In this document: positions 17,268 to 25,018 of the stretch, piece after piece | How the letters are laid out: every line of letters begins with the position of its first letter | Position numbering within the stretch: position 1 is the stretch's first letter | The notes under the pieces: generated by a model | The model's input: the letters and a program-made list of their open reading frames with translations, nothing else | Told to the model about the DNA's origin: nothing | Databases searched by the model: none | Made by a program: the position numbers and the translations under genes | From: Erwinia rhapontici | Lineage (GTDB): Bacteria; Pseudomonadota; Gammaproteobacteria; Enterobacterales; Enterobacteriaceae | Length of the DNA: 64,000 nucleotides | Reading direction: 5' to 3' | NCBI RefSeq assembly: GCF_012271765.1 | Contig: NZ_VRKO01000012.1 | Location: 124,001-188,000, forward strand

Positions 17268-18533
17268 GTGTCTGCTATCGAATCCCTGGCTGAAGCCACT
17301 GAATTTTATGTTAACTCCCCGGAACACTTCGATCCGCTGCCGCGACCGTCACAGCCTGCGAATATCATTACCAGTGATGCTGAAGCGATTGCTGTCGCGG
17401 AACGGCTGGCGCAGCAGTTTGCACCGGGGGCTGCCCGCCGCGACCGTGACGGTATTTTACCGGTGGCCGAGCTGGACGCGTTCTCCCAAAGCGGCCTGTG
17501 GGGCATCAATATTCCACGGGAATACGGCGGCGCAGGTGTTTCCTATGCCACGGTCGCGAAGGTGATTGCCATTATCTCCGCTGCGGACTCGGCGCTGGGG
17601 CAGATCCCGCAAAATCACCTGGCGGGTGTTGCCCATCTGCTGGAGGACGGAACGGAAAGCCAGAAGCAGACGCTGCTGGCAGGCGTGTTATCGGGACTAC
17701 GCTGGGGCAACGCGTTCTCCGAAAAAGGCACCGCCACGGTGGCCGATTTCAAAACAACAGTGCGTCCGCATAACGGTGAACTGGTGGTGAATGGCGAGAA
17801 GTTCTACGCCACGGGCGCGTTGCTGGCGCATCTGGTGCATACCGTGGCGGTAGATGAAGAAGGTCGCGCCAATCTGGTGGTACTGGATCGCGATGCTGCG
17901 GGCCTGACAGTGATCAACAACTGGTCGAGCTTTGGCCAGCGCACTACTGCGTCCGGCACCGTGCTGCTGGACAATGTTCATGCACCGCAGGAACGACTGA
18001 TTCCCGTCTGGCAGGCATTTGAACGCCCAACTGCCGCTGGCCCGATTTCTCAAATTATTCAGGCGGCGGTGGATACGGGGATTGCACGCGGTACGCTGGC
18101 CGATACACTGGCCTTTGTGCGCGAGAAATCACGCCCGTGGATCGACAGCGGCCAGGAACGCGCCAGCGATGATCCCTTTACCATTGCTGCCATCGGCGAC
18201 CTGCAAATCCGTCTGCATGCCGCCGAAGCGCTGCTGTGGCGCGCCGGAGAGCTGATCGACGTTGCTGTCACCACACCCAGTGAAGAAACGGTGGCCGCCG
18301 CTACCGTCGCCACAGCCGAAGCCAAAGTGCTGTCCACCGAGATCGCCATTCTTGCGGGTAACAAGCTGTTTGAACTGGCCGGCACGCGCTCCACGCTGGC
18401 GGAATATCAGCTTGACCGCCACTGGCGCAATGCCCGCACTCACACCCTGCACGATCCAGTGCGCTGGAAGTATTTCCATGTCGGGAACTACTATCTGAAC
18501 GGCGTTAACCCACCGCGCCATGCGTGGAGTTAA
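17268..18533 (+). CDS. SfnB-like acyl-CoA-dehydrogenase-family flavoprotein (copy 1)
   Basis: 421 residues of the acyl-CoA dehydrogenase fold, in the SfnB sulfur-acquisition branch. GINIPREYGGAG (N-terminal helical domain), KFYATGALLAH, WSSFGQRTTASGTV (central beta domain) and the ending LDRHWRNARTHTLHDPVRWKY are the typical landmarks. In Pseudomonas, sfnB-type genes respond to sulfate limitation and help release sulfur from organosulfur compounds. GTG 17268 lies five bases after AAGGAG; GTG 17262 overlaps that site. Two paralogs lie at 41109-42317 and 42328-43542. The downstream terminator was split by a mobile element. Confidence 0.83.
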   Translation: MSAIESLAEATEFYVNSPEHFDPLPRPSQPANIITSDAEAIAVAERLAQQFAPGAARRDRDGILPVAELDAFSQSGLWGINIPREYGGAGVSYATVAKVIAIISAADSALGQIPQNHLAGVAHLLEDGTESQKQTLLAGVLSGLRWGNAFSEKGTATVADFKTTVRPHNGELVVNGEKFYATGALLAHLVHTVAVDEEGRANLVVLDRDAAGLTVINNWSSFGQRTTASGTVLLDNVHAPQERLIPVWQAFERPTAAGPISQIIQAAVDTGIARGTLADTLAFVREKSRPWIDSGQERASDDPFTIAAIGDLQIRLHAAEALLWRAGELIDVAVTTPSEETVAAATVATAEAKVLSTEIAILAGNKLFELAGTRSTLAEYQLDRHWRNARTHTLHDPVRWKYFHVGNYYLNGVNPPRHAWS

Positions 18534-18538
18534 TGCAG

Positions 18539-18550
18539 AAAAAAGCCCGC
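18539..18550 (+). terminator. Left half of an ancestral bidirectional terminator
   Basis: AAAAAAGCCCGC is the left arm. Its partner GCGGGCTT lies at 19155-19162. Removing the 590-bp element and one 10-bp target duplicate restores AAGCCCGC-ATCA-GCGGGCTT, a compact terminator between two convergent genes. Confidence 0.7.
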
Positions 18551-18557
18551 ATCAGCG
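18548..18557 (+). repeat. Target-site duplication, left copy
   Basis: CGCATCAGCG directly abuts the left end of the miniature element; the identical ten bases abut the right end (19148-19157). Confidence 0.85.
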
Positions 18558-19147
18558 CTGAGGTATCCCCACAAAAATGAATGGCTTCCCGTCTGGCGTC
18601 AGGTCCGGGGCCAGTTTGAGCACGCCGGAGCGGCAAAAGACGCATCCCTGCGGGCCTCGGCACGCGACGTCCTGTCGCGTGACGCCCGGCTTACCTCAAA
18701 CTGGCCCCGTCCCCGCAGAATCGTTGCTCGCTGTGGATTTTAAAACCGCAACAGCATGACGCTCTCTGTGCATTGGTTAGGGTTTTGACCTGGATTTTGA
18801 CGTTGAGGCGGCATTCAGCAGCGCTGAGGAAGCACAGTGAACCAGGACGAACCGCCACGACGGCGGTGAGAGGGAGAGCCGGCACAGGGATGTGCCGTCA
18901 CGACCGGTGCGTCGGTGAACGACGCTTGCGAAGGCATCCACGCAGTGGACGCAGCGCCTGCCGCAAAGCCCGGGTCCCCAGGGTGGGGGCGACTGCCCAC
19001 CCTGGGGCGCTCAGCCCGCGCAGCGGGAAAGCGAAACGCCCTTGACGTTGACCTGAACCTGGCCATCGTGCAGGCTTGCGTCACTGGCCGACCGGAAAAG
19101 AAGGTGGCTGCTAATAATGCAGGTCTTGTTTTGTGGGGATCCCTCAG
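18558..19147. mobile_element. 590-bp miniature transposable element (IS4/IS10-like ends)
   Basis: The ends are 19-bp inverted repeats with one mismatch: CTGAGGTATCCCCACAAAA at the left, and at the right the complement of CTGAGGGATCCCCACAAAA. CTGA-N3-ATCCCC is the pattern at both ends of IS10. A 10-bp target duplication flanks it. There is no transposase and no credible ORF. Inside are one full 102-bp palindromic repeat (18607-18708) and a perfect 12-bp hairpin (CCCCAGGGTGGG, 18976-18987, with CCCACCCTGGGG, 18996-19007). A solo matching end lies at 46019-46037. Membership of the IS4 family is inferred only from the ends. Confidence 0.8.
18607..18708 (+). repeat. 102-bp palindromic dispersed repeat, copy C
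   Basis: The perfect 14-bp outer arms GGGGCCAGTTTGAG (18607-18620) and CTCAAACTGGCCCC (18695-18708) enclose CACGCGAC-gtcct-GTCGCGTG (18661-18681). This copy is carried inside the miniature element. Confidence 0.9.
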
Positions 19148-19157
19148 CGCATCAGCG
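19148..19157 (+). repeat. Target-site duplication, right copy
   Basis: CGCATCAGCG, identical to 18548-18557. It runs into the right half of the split terminator (GCGGGCTT, 19155-19162). Confidence 0.85.
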
Positions 19158-19167
19158 GGCTTGATGA

Positions 19168-20073
19168 TCAGACGGCGCGTTTCTGGCGCAGGGCGTTAAG
19201 ATGTTGCTGTATTCCCTCCTCAAGACAAAACACGCAATTCAGATGTGAGCAGTCTTCCAGTATCAGGAAGCGCAGATGAGTGTTGCCATGCTGTTTAGCA
19301 AATACCGCCATCGCCTGCGCACTGAACAGCTCATCGTCCCCGGCGGCAAACCACGAGGTGGGCAATGGTAGCGCCGCCAGCTGTTTTGCCGGATGACGAG
19401 GGGTCAGCGCATTCGCCATATTAACACTGTAGTGCTGCACGAAATCCAGTGCAATGGCCTTCACCTTATCCGGGAAATTCAGCCGCACCGCCGGGTAGTT
19501 GCCCAGCAGCTTGCCGCCACTTAACGCGTTGATGATAAAAGGCCACTGACTCACCTCAGCAAAGGGAGCGGAGGTCTGAGGGCAACGCACTTCAGGCGCA
19601 AATAGACCCAGCTCAGGGGCCAGCAAAATCAGGCTGTCTGACCGTTGTTGCGGGTGATAGTGCGAGAAATAGTTAATCAGCATCCCGCCGCCGCTGGAGT
19701 GCCCGAGCAAATGCATCGCGGTATGTGGAAAAAGGGTTCGCATCCAGCTCACCAGCGTATCGACATCACGCCAGACGATGGAAACGTTCACCAGCTGGCC
19801 TTTTGCCCCTGTCGATCCGCCGTGGCCGCGAATATCCACCAGACAAACTGCGATGCTTTCATCCTGTGTTATCTGCCGGGCAAGAATGTCATAGCCAGCA
19901 TCCAGATGGACGCCGCCGCCATGATAAACAATGATCAGATCATTTGGCGTCTGTTCTGACCGATAAAGGCGATAACGCAACCCTTCTCTTTCTAAGGTAT
20001 TGACCTGCGAAGGCAGCGGTAATGTCGCAGCAAGGTGCTTTGCCTGGTCGATAAAATAATCGAAATTAATCAT
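19168..20073 (-). CDS. Alpha/beta-hydrolase (serine lysophospholipase/carboxylesterase-like)
   Basis: 301 residues of the alpha/beta-hydrolase fold. The oxyanion HGGGVHLDAG, nucleophile motif LGHSSGGG, acid Asp in FAAGDDELF and a late catalytic His in EDCSHLNCVF are visible. No signal peptide, so cytoplasmic. ATG 20073 is preferred because GGGAG lies eight bases away; a GTG at 20082 overlaps that site. The substrate is unknown. It is convergent with the sfnB-like gene and the two once shared a terminator. The MFS gene is upstream in the same direction, 105 bp away. Confidence 0.85.
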   Translation of the reverse strand: MINFDYFIDQAKHLAATLPLPSQVNTLEREGLRYRLYRSEQTPNDLIIVYHGGGVHLDAGYDILARQITQDESIAVCLVDIRGHGGSTGAKGQLVNVSIVWRDVDTLVSWMRTLFPHTAMHLLGHSSGGGMLINYFSHYHPQQRSDSLILLAPELGLFAPEVRCPQTSAPFAEVSQWPFIINALSGGKLLGNYPAVRLNFPDKVKAIALDFVQHYSVNMANALTPRHPAKQLAALPLPTSWFAAGDDELFSAQAMAVFAKQHGNTHLRFLILEDCSHLNCVFCLEEGIQQHLNALRQKRAV

Positions 20074-20178
20074 GTTGATCACTCCCTGTGAGATGTCTCA
20101 GCTGGGATGCCATCATACGCGACACTTAAAATCATGCCTATTGCCGATGCTGCGTGTTCAAACTGGCTTCAGCCTTTG

Positions 20179-21651
20179 TCACACCGTTTTACGGGTATAC
20201 ATCGCCAGCACCCCGCCTGTGAGAAGCAATGCAACAATCGATGTACCGATCACCGAAACAAAGCCACGGCTAAAGGCCGCTTCGGCCAGATTCAGCAACA
20301 CGCGCCCTTCCGCAGGTATCAGCGATCCGGCGGCAATTAACGCACCATCAATGCTGTCCTGTGCCAACGCGGGCAGATGCGGAATGGCAGACATATCATA
20401 CGAATACAGCGCGGCCAGAATCCCGCCGAGAATGGTAATACCGATTGCGCCACCGAACTCAAACGCCACGCCCTCAATCGATGCTGCCGTCCCTGAGCTG
20501 TTTTCCGGTGAGTTGAGGATGATCGCGGTCGATGCCGCCGTCATCGCGCCACCAAGTCCGGCGCCGGTCAGCGCCAGGGCTGCGACCGTCATCCACAAGG
20601 CGGCATCATACACCATCAGGTAAACCGCCAGGCCCGCCGCAGAGAGCAGCAAGGAATACTGAATCGCCCGGAGTGAGCCTATATGCGGCACCAGCCATCC
20701 TACCGCAGGCCCGGCAATAAAGGAGGCGAGCGGCAGCGGCAAAATAAACAGCCCGGCCAGTAAAGGCGACATAGACAGCACCAGTTGCAGCCGCTGCGTC
20801 ACGGCCAGTTCAACGCCGATGACGCAGGCAATCGACACCATTGCGGCGATCACACCCGCCGTAAAGAACCGGTTGCTAAACAACGCCAGATCGAGCATTG
20901 GGCTGGCTGAGCGCTGCTGTTTTCTGACAAACAGCAGCGTCATCATCACCCCGATTACCCCGGCGATCACCGCAATGCTGAGCTGCGGTGACGGCTTGCT
21001 GAACTCCTTCATGGCATAAATCAGCCCGGTGAGGCCCGCCATAATCTGAACGGCAGCGGTCAGACTGAATACCCGGGTGTGGTCGCCCGGTATCGGCGGG
21101 ATCAGTTTCAGCGAAAACAGCAGCACCAGAACCACAATCGGGACGTTGATCAGAAAAACCGATCCCCACCAGAAATACTCCAGCAGCAGCCCACCAATCA
21201 CCGGACCGAGCGCCGCCCCGCCGGAAGCCACCGCGGCCCAGATGCCAATCGCCAGTGAGCGCTCGGCGGGATCGTCAAAGGCTCTGCGCACAATCGTCAT
21301 GGTTGCGGGCATCATCATCGCCGCCCCGACAGCCAGCAGCGCACGAGAGGCAATCAGCATCTCAGCGGAAACGGAAAATGCCGCCGCCAGCGAGGCGATG
21401 CCAAAAATGACCAGCCCGAGAATGAAGAAGCAGCGTGCGCCAATACGGTCATTCAGCACGCCCATGCTGATCAACAAACCTGCCATCGTCAGCGGATAGG
21501 CATTAACGATCCACAGCTTCTGCGTCGCCGTTGCCTGAAGATCATGGGTCAGGCGCGGCAGCGCGGTATAAAGCACGGTCATATCAATGACCACCAGTAA
21601 TAAAGCGCTGGAGATCACCGCCAGGATTACCCAGCGAAATGAGGAAGACAT
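20179..21651 (-). CDS. MFS multidrug efflux pump, DHA2 family (14 TM; SmvA/QacA-like)
   Basis: 490 residues with 14 predicted membrane segments. Motif A variant GVLNDRIGARCFF and motif C GAALGPVIGG are visible; VVIDMTVLYTALP in TM1 carries the DHA2-type Asp. The family exports cationic biocides and dyes such as methyl viologen, quaternary ammonium compounds and chlorhexidine with protons. It is divergent from an AdeRS-like two-component system across a 197-bp region containing a palindrome and three phased direct repeats, so control by that system is likely but not shown. SmvA is the nearest name I can give; identity is not secure enough for a symbol. Confidence 0.85.
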   Translation of the reverse strand: MSSSFRWVILAVISSALLLVVIDMTVLYTALPRLTHDLQATATQKLWIVNAYPLTMAGLLISMGVLNDRIGARCFFILGLVIFGIASLAAAFSVSAEMLIASRALLAVGAAMMMPATMTIVRRAFDDPAERSLAIGIWAAVASGGAALGPVIGGLLLEYFWWGSVFLINVPIVVLVLLFSLKLIPPIPGDHTRVFSLTAAVQIMAGLTGLIYAMKEFSKPSPQLSIAVIAGVIGVMMTLLFVRKQQRSASPMLDLALFSNRFFTAGVIAAMVSIACVIGVELAVTQRLQLVLSMSPLLAGLFILPLPLASFIAGPAVGWLVPHIGSLRAIQYSLLLSAAGLAVYLMVYDAALWMTVAALALTGAGLGGAMTAASTAIILNSPENSSGTAASIEGVAFEFGGAIGITILGGILAALYSYDMSAIPHLPALAQDSIDGALIAAGSLIPAEGRVLLNLAEAAFSRGFVSVIGTSIVALLLTGGVLAMYTRKTV

Positions 21652-21737
21652 ATCAACTTTCCTTGTGGGTTATACGATGATAGCTGATGCTTGCTATGCT
21701 TTTGGTAAACATACCGGCCGTTTTCCTGATATTTTTA

Positions 21738-21759
21738 ACGTTAACTTATGTGTTAACGT
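21738..21759. promoter_or_regulatory. Inverted repeat in the efflux/two-component divergent region
   Basis: ACGTTAAC-ttatgt-GTTAACGT, 8-bp perfect arms. Position and symmetry suggest an operator; the binding protein is unknown. Confidence 0.5.
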
Positions 21760-21787
21760 AATAATAATGGTCGTAAGTTGAGGCTGC

Positions 21788-21815
21788 GTGGAGGTTATGT
21801 GGAGATTGTGTGGAG
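21788..21815 (+). promoter_or_regulatory. Three GTGGAG direct repeats at 11-bp spacing
   Basis: GTGGAG begins at 21788, 21799 and 21810, one helical turn apart, just upstream of the response-regulator start. OmpR-family regulators bind tandem direct repeats of this spacing, so autoregulation is plausible. Confidence 0.55.
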
Positions 21816-21848
21816 AGGGAATGAGATGACACAAAAAGCGGAACAGAA

Positions 21849-22544
21849 ATGAAGAATATTAAAATTTTGCTCGCTGAAGACGAGGAAGATATTGCCGAGA
21901 TCCTTTTTGCTTACCTGCAAAAAGAAAGCTTTACCATTATTCATGCCGCTAACGGGCGTGAAGCACTGGAACGTTATTTTGAGGATCGGCCTGACTTTGT
22001 CATCCTGGATATTAAAATGCCATTTATTGATGGCTGGCAGGTACTTAACGATATCCGTAAAGACTCAGATGTCCCCGTGATGATGCTGACCGCACTGGAT
22101 GCTGATGTGGATAAAATTCATGCACTGAGAGTCGGCGCCGATGATTACATCGTTAAACCTTTTAATCCGGCAGAAGTGGTGGCAAGAATTCACGTGATAT
22201 TACGCCGCCTGCCCTTCTACAGTAATAATAAAAACCAACATATCTACAGCAGTAAAAATATTGATATTGATACGGTTAATCATCTGGTGAAAATAAAAAG
22301 TAGCGGTACAGAAATGGGTAATAGGCTGACCTCAACGGAATTTAAAATCCTGATGCATTTGATCCGTTATCCGAAGCGTGTATTTACCCGCCGGGAATTG
22401 CTGGAACATTGCCTGCCAGAAGGTGAAGCCAGTGAGCGCACCGTTGACAGCCACATCAGCAAACTGCGTAAAAAGATTGAGCAGGCCGGGCTGTCTTCTG
22501 TTCCTGAGAGCATTCGCGGCTTCGGCTACCGGCTGGGAGATTAA
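21849..22544 (+). CDS. OmpR-family response regulator, AdeR/BaeR-like
   Basis: 231 residues. The receiver domain has acidic EDEED near residue 10-14, phospho-acceptor Asp54 in VILDIKMP, and Lys in IVKPFNP. The C-terminal winged helix domain (TSTEFKILMHLI, RTVDSHISKLRKKIE, RGFGYRL) binds DNA. ALDADVDKIHALRVGADDY closely resembles AdeR, the activator of the AdeABC pump in Acinetobacter. It overlaps nothing and is followed one base later by its kinase. The start is ATG 21849 with a weak GGAAC ribosome site. Confidence 0.9.
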   Translation: MKNIKILLAEDEEDIAEILFAYLQKESFTIIHAANGREALERYFEDRPDFVILDIKMPFIDGWQVLNDIRKDSDVPVMMLTALDADVDKIHALRVGADDYIVKPFNPAEVVARIHVILRRLPFYSNNKNQHIYSSKNIDIDTVNHLVKIKSSGTEMGNRLTSTEFKILMHLIRYPKRVFTRRELLEHCLPEGEASERTVDSHISKLRKKIEQAGLSSVPESIRGFGYRLGD

Positions 22545-22545
22545 G

Positions 22546-23598
22546 ATGGCAAAGCCAGGCATCCGTTACCAGCTGTTTATCCTGACCTCGAAAGTGGCTG
22601 TCAGCACGCTGGTGCTGCTGTCGGTGGTTTACAGCGTCTATATCGGCATTTTTTATGATGGCAAAGATGAGATCAGCTGGATCCCTTCCTCGCATGACTG
22701 GATCCTGACGCTGATCTCCGGCGTATTATCCGCCGCGGTGGCGCTCTATTTTGTCTGGGGCTTTGCCAAACGCGTGATTATTCCGCTGAATGCGGTTGCG
22801 CACAGTGCGCGCCAGGTGGCTGAAGGCAATCTGAGCATCCGCGCAGAACACAGCACCTCCGAAATACGCGAAACTGCGCTGCTAATCGATGATTTCAATT
22901 CGATGGCGGAGAAGCTGGAAGTGATGTCGCATGAGATGAAAAAGTGGAACGCGGCCATTGCCCATGAACTGCGCACCCCGGTCACCGTATTGCAGGGGCG
23001 TATCCAGGGAATGATGGAAGGTATTTTTGACCGCGACGATCGGCAGTTCGCTATCTTACTCCGTCAGACGGAAGGATTATCGCGAATGATCGACGATCTT
23101 CGGGTACTCAGCCTCTCCGACAGCGGCCAGCTCTATCTCTACCGGGAAACGCTGCATCTGAAGGAAATACTGACGTCATCCGTCGATTCCTTCCGCGACA
23201 AGCTGAAACAGCGCGGGCTGGAGCCGGTAATTGAAGCCGAAGATATTGTCTGTTTTGTCGATGAAGTGCGCCTGCGTCAGGTGCTCTTCGCGCTGCTCAG
23301 CAATGTCAGTAAATATGCGGTTCCGGGCGTGGTAATGATCACCTGCCGCCCCTCCAGTGATGCCATTGTGCTGACGGTGGAAGATGAAGGCCCCGGTATT
23401 GGTTATGCCGATCAGGACGCAGTATTTGACGCCTTTTTCCGTGCAGAAAACGACCGGGTGCAAAAGCCCGATGGTTCCGGCCTTGGCCTGGCAGTGGTGT
23501 ATGCCATTGCCCGAGCGCACGGTGGCACCGCACGCTGCCTGCCCAGCCGACTGGGCGGAACCTGTATGCAGATTACGCTTCCGGGTGGTGGGAAATAG
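22546..23598 (+). CDS. Sensor histidine kinase, AdeS/BaeS-like
   Basis: 350 residues with TM1 about 12-36, a very short periplasmic loop (about 37-51), TM2 about 52-73, a HAMP domain to about 128, an H-box with His140 in AIAHELRTPVTVLQGR, and an ATPase domain with DEGPGIG and GSGLGLAVV. The tiny loop suggests sensing in the membrane rather than of a periplasmic ligand. ATG 22546 comes one base after the regulator stop; the longer frame is inside the regulator gene. AdeS is the best-resembling kinase by H-box context. Likely controls the divergent efflux pump. Confidence 0.9.
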   Translation: MAKPGIRYQLFILTSKVAVSTLVLLSVVYSVYIGIFYDGKDEISWIPSSHDWILTLISGVLSAAVALYFVWGFAKRVIIPLNAVAHSARQVAEGNLSIRAEHSTSEIRETALLIDDFNSMAEKLEVMSHEMKKWNAAIAHELRTPVTVLQGRIQGMMEGIFDRDDRQFAILLRQTEGLSRMIDDLRVLSLSDSGQLYLYRETLHLKEILTSSVDSFRDKLKQRGLEPVIEAEDIVCFVDEVRLRQVLFALLSNVSKYAVPGVVMITCRPSSDAIVLTVEDEGPGIGYADQDAVFDAFFRAENDRVQKPDGSGLGLAVVYAIARAHGGTARCLPSRLGGTCMQITLPGGGK

Positions 23599-23641
23599 GG
23601 ATGCAGACTAAAGAACTCAATTCCCTTGCCTCAAGCAGGCA

Positions 23642-24301
23642 TTACCACTTGCCGTAAGGGTATTTCTTTCCTTTGATAAAATCTTTTATGTCCTGGTCAT
23701 ATCCATAAGAAAAATCGCTCTTAGTGATTCCTTTGCAAATATCTAATTTATCCCCGGATAACGTTTTCAGGACAGAGGGCTTTATACGATAGTTATGTTC
23801 GAAACGGATACCATTTACCCAGACGGCCACCTTTCCTCCTGGGGCCAGCCCCATCTGTACACTGTCGTAATACGCAGCCTTACCAAGATAGTCCTTGTGT
23901 ACGCTGGGTTTACGCATTTTATCCACCACATCCCAGGGAAAAGTCAGATGAGTTTCATAGACCTTTTTATCAATCACTGAATCCCAGCAAAAAATAATAT
24001 GCTTGGGAGGTTTTTCAACATGATTCCAGTAACCATTGAGCGCCCGCGCACTGTCGTTCCACTCACCCACCACGTCATGTAATGGCTGCGTGCTGTCCAG
24101 GGTATTAAAGCGATAAACAGTACCAGCCGCATCCTGTACCACAACAAACGTCACCAACGCGGGTAGGTATATGGGCGTGAAAAAGTTAAATTTCCACTCC
24201 GTTGGTTCCGTGTTGTGAGCCGCCTTGTTGGTCTGACCTGCTCCCTGGCAGGCAGTCAGGATCAATAGCGAAAGCAGCCCTGCGATACGTTTTATTTCCA
24301 T
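23642..24301 (-). CDS. DUF2931 lipoprotein, putative Tle1 immunity (copy 1)
   Basis: 219 residues with a lipoprotein signal (LLILTAC, Cys18), so anchored in a membrane facing the periplasm. Family marks are KFNFFTP, FCWDS-IDKKVYET, Y-D--Q-GLAP-GKVAVW, KGITKSDFSYG and the ending YPYGKW. Five copies of exactly 219 residues occur in the window, all downstream of PAAR-Tle1 genes. An antidote against a periplasm-acting phospholipase fits that placement, by analogy with known Tle-Tli pairs. This copy is second after the effector at 25009-26862. Confidence 0.75.
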   Translation of the reverse strand: MEIKRIAGLLSLLILTACQGAGQTNKAAHNTEPTEWKFNFFTPIYLPALVTFVVVQDAAGTVYRFNTLDSTQPLHDVVGEWNDSARALNGYWNHVEKPPKHIIFCWDSVIDKKVYETHLTFPWDVVDKMRKPSVHKDYLGKAAYYDSVQMGLAPGGKVAVWVNGIRFEHNYRIKPSVLKTLSGDKLDICKGITKSDFSYGYDQDIKDFIKGKKYPYGKW

Positions 24302-24358
24302 ATTGTGTTCCCGTCCCTACTCTAAAAACCACCTGAACTCCCTTGCCTGAAGCAGGCA

Positions 24359-25018
24359 TTACCACTTGCCGTAAGGGTATTGTTTTCCTTTGATAAAATC
24401 TTTTATATCCTGATCATCTCCATGAGAAAAATCACTTTTAGTTATTCCTTTACAAAGAATTAATTCATCCCCAGAAACCGTGTTTAATACTGATGGCGTT
24501 ACACGGTAATTAGGTTGAGGTCCTGTGCCGACTAACCAGACTGCCACTTTTCCTTCAGGGGCCAGACCAAACTGGATATTGTCGTAATACGCAGTCTGGC
24601 CAAAATAGTTTTTATGCCCGCTGGGCCTGCGCATTTTTTCCACATCAGCGTCAGATAACGTCAGCCGGGTTTCATACACTTTCTTATCAATGATCGAATC
24701 CCAGCAGAAAAACAGTTGTTTTGGCGGATGCTTCACATGGTTCCAGTACCCGCTGGGTGCCCGCGTGTAATCGTTCCATTCACCGACCATGTCACTGAGA
24801 TCGGGCGTACTGTTCAGCGTCACAAACCGCGAAACCCGGTTGTTGGCATCAATAATAACGGCAAAGGTCACCAGTGCGGGCAGGGCTTTGGGCGTGAAAA
24901 AGTTAAATTTCCACGCTGTCGGCTCCGTATTTTGCACTGTCTTACTGGCCTGGCTTACTCCCTGGCAGGCCGTCAGCATTGAAAATGAAATCAGTACTAT
25001 AAGGCGTTTTATTTCCAT
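24359..25018 (-). CDS. DUF2931 lipoprotein, putative Tle1 immunity (copy 2, coupled)
   Basis: 219 residues with lipobox LTAC. It is the copy directly coupled to the effector: its ATG overlaps the final TGGAAATAA of the PAAR-Tle1 gene by ten bases. Compared with copy 1 it diverges in the centre (VIIDANNRVSRFVTLNSTPDL) and near GTGPQPNYRV, as expected if specificity matters. Immunity function is inferred. Confidence 0.77.
   Translation of the reverse strand: MEIKRLIVLISFSMLTACQGVSQASKTVQNTEPTAWKFNFFTPKALPALVTFAVIIDANNRVSRFVTLNSTPDLSDMVGEWNDYTRAPSGYWNHVKHPPKQLFFCWDSIIDKKVYETRLTLSDADVEKMRRPSGHKNYFGQTAYYDNIQFGLAPEGKVAVWLVGTGPQPNYRVTPSVLNTVSGDELILCKGITKSDFSHGDDQDIKDFIKGKQYPYGKW

Noticed and set aside
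18548-19162. Reading the ends as a long 34-bp inverted repeat
   Set aside because: The outer ~15 bases pair only because the insertion split a palindromic terminator; the symmetric ends proper are 19 bp.
18777-19199. Several 60-95-codon frames inside the miniature element
   Set aside because: None resembles a transposase, they overlap one another on both strands and cross hairpins and element ends.
21849-23598. PmrAB or QseBC identity for the two-component pair
   Set aside because: The receiver and H-box context (ALDADVDKI, AIAHELRTPVTVLQGR) match AdeRS/BaeRS-type proteins much better.
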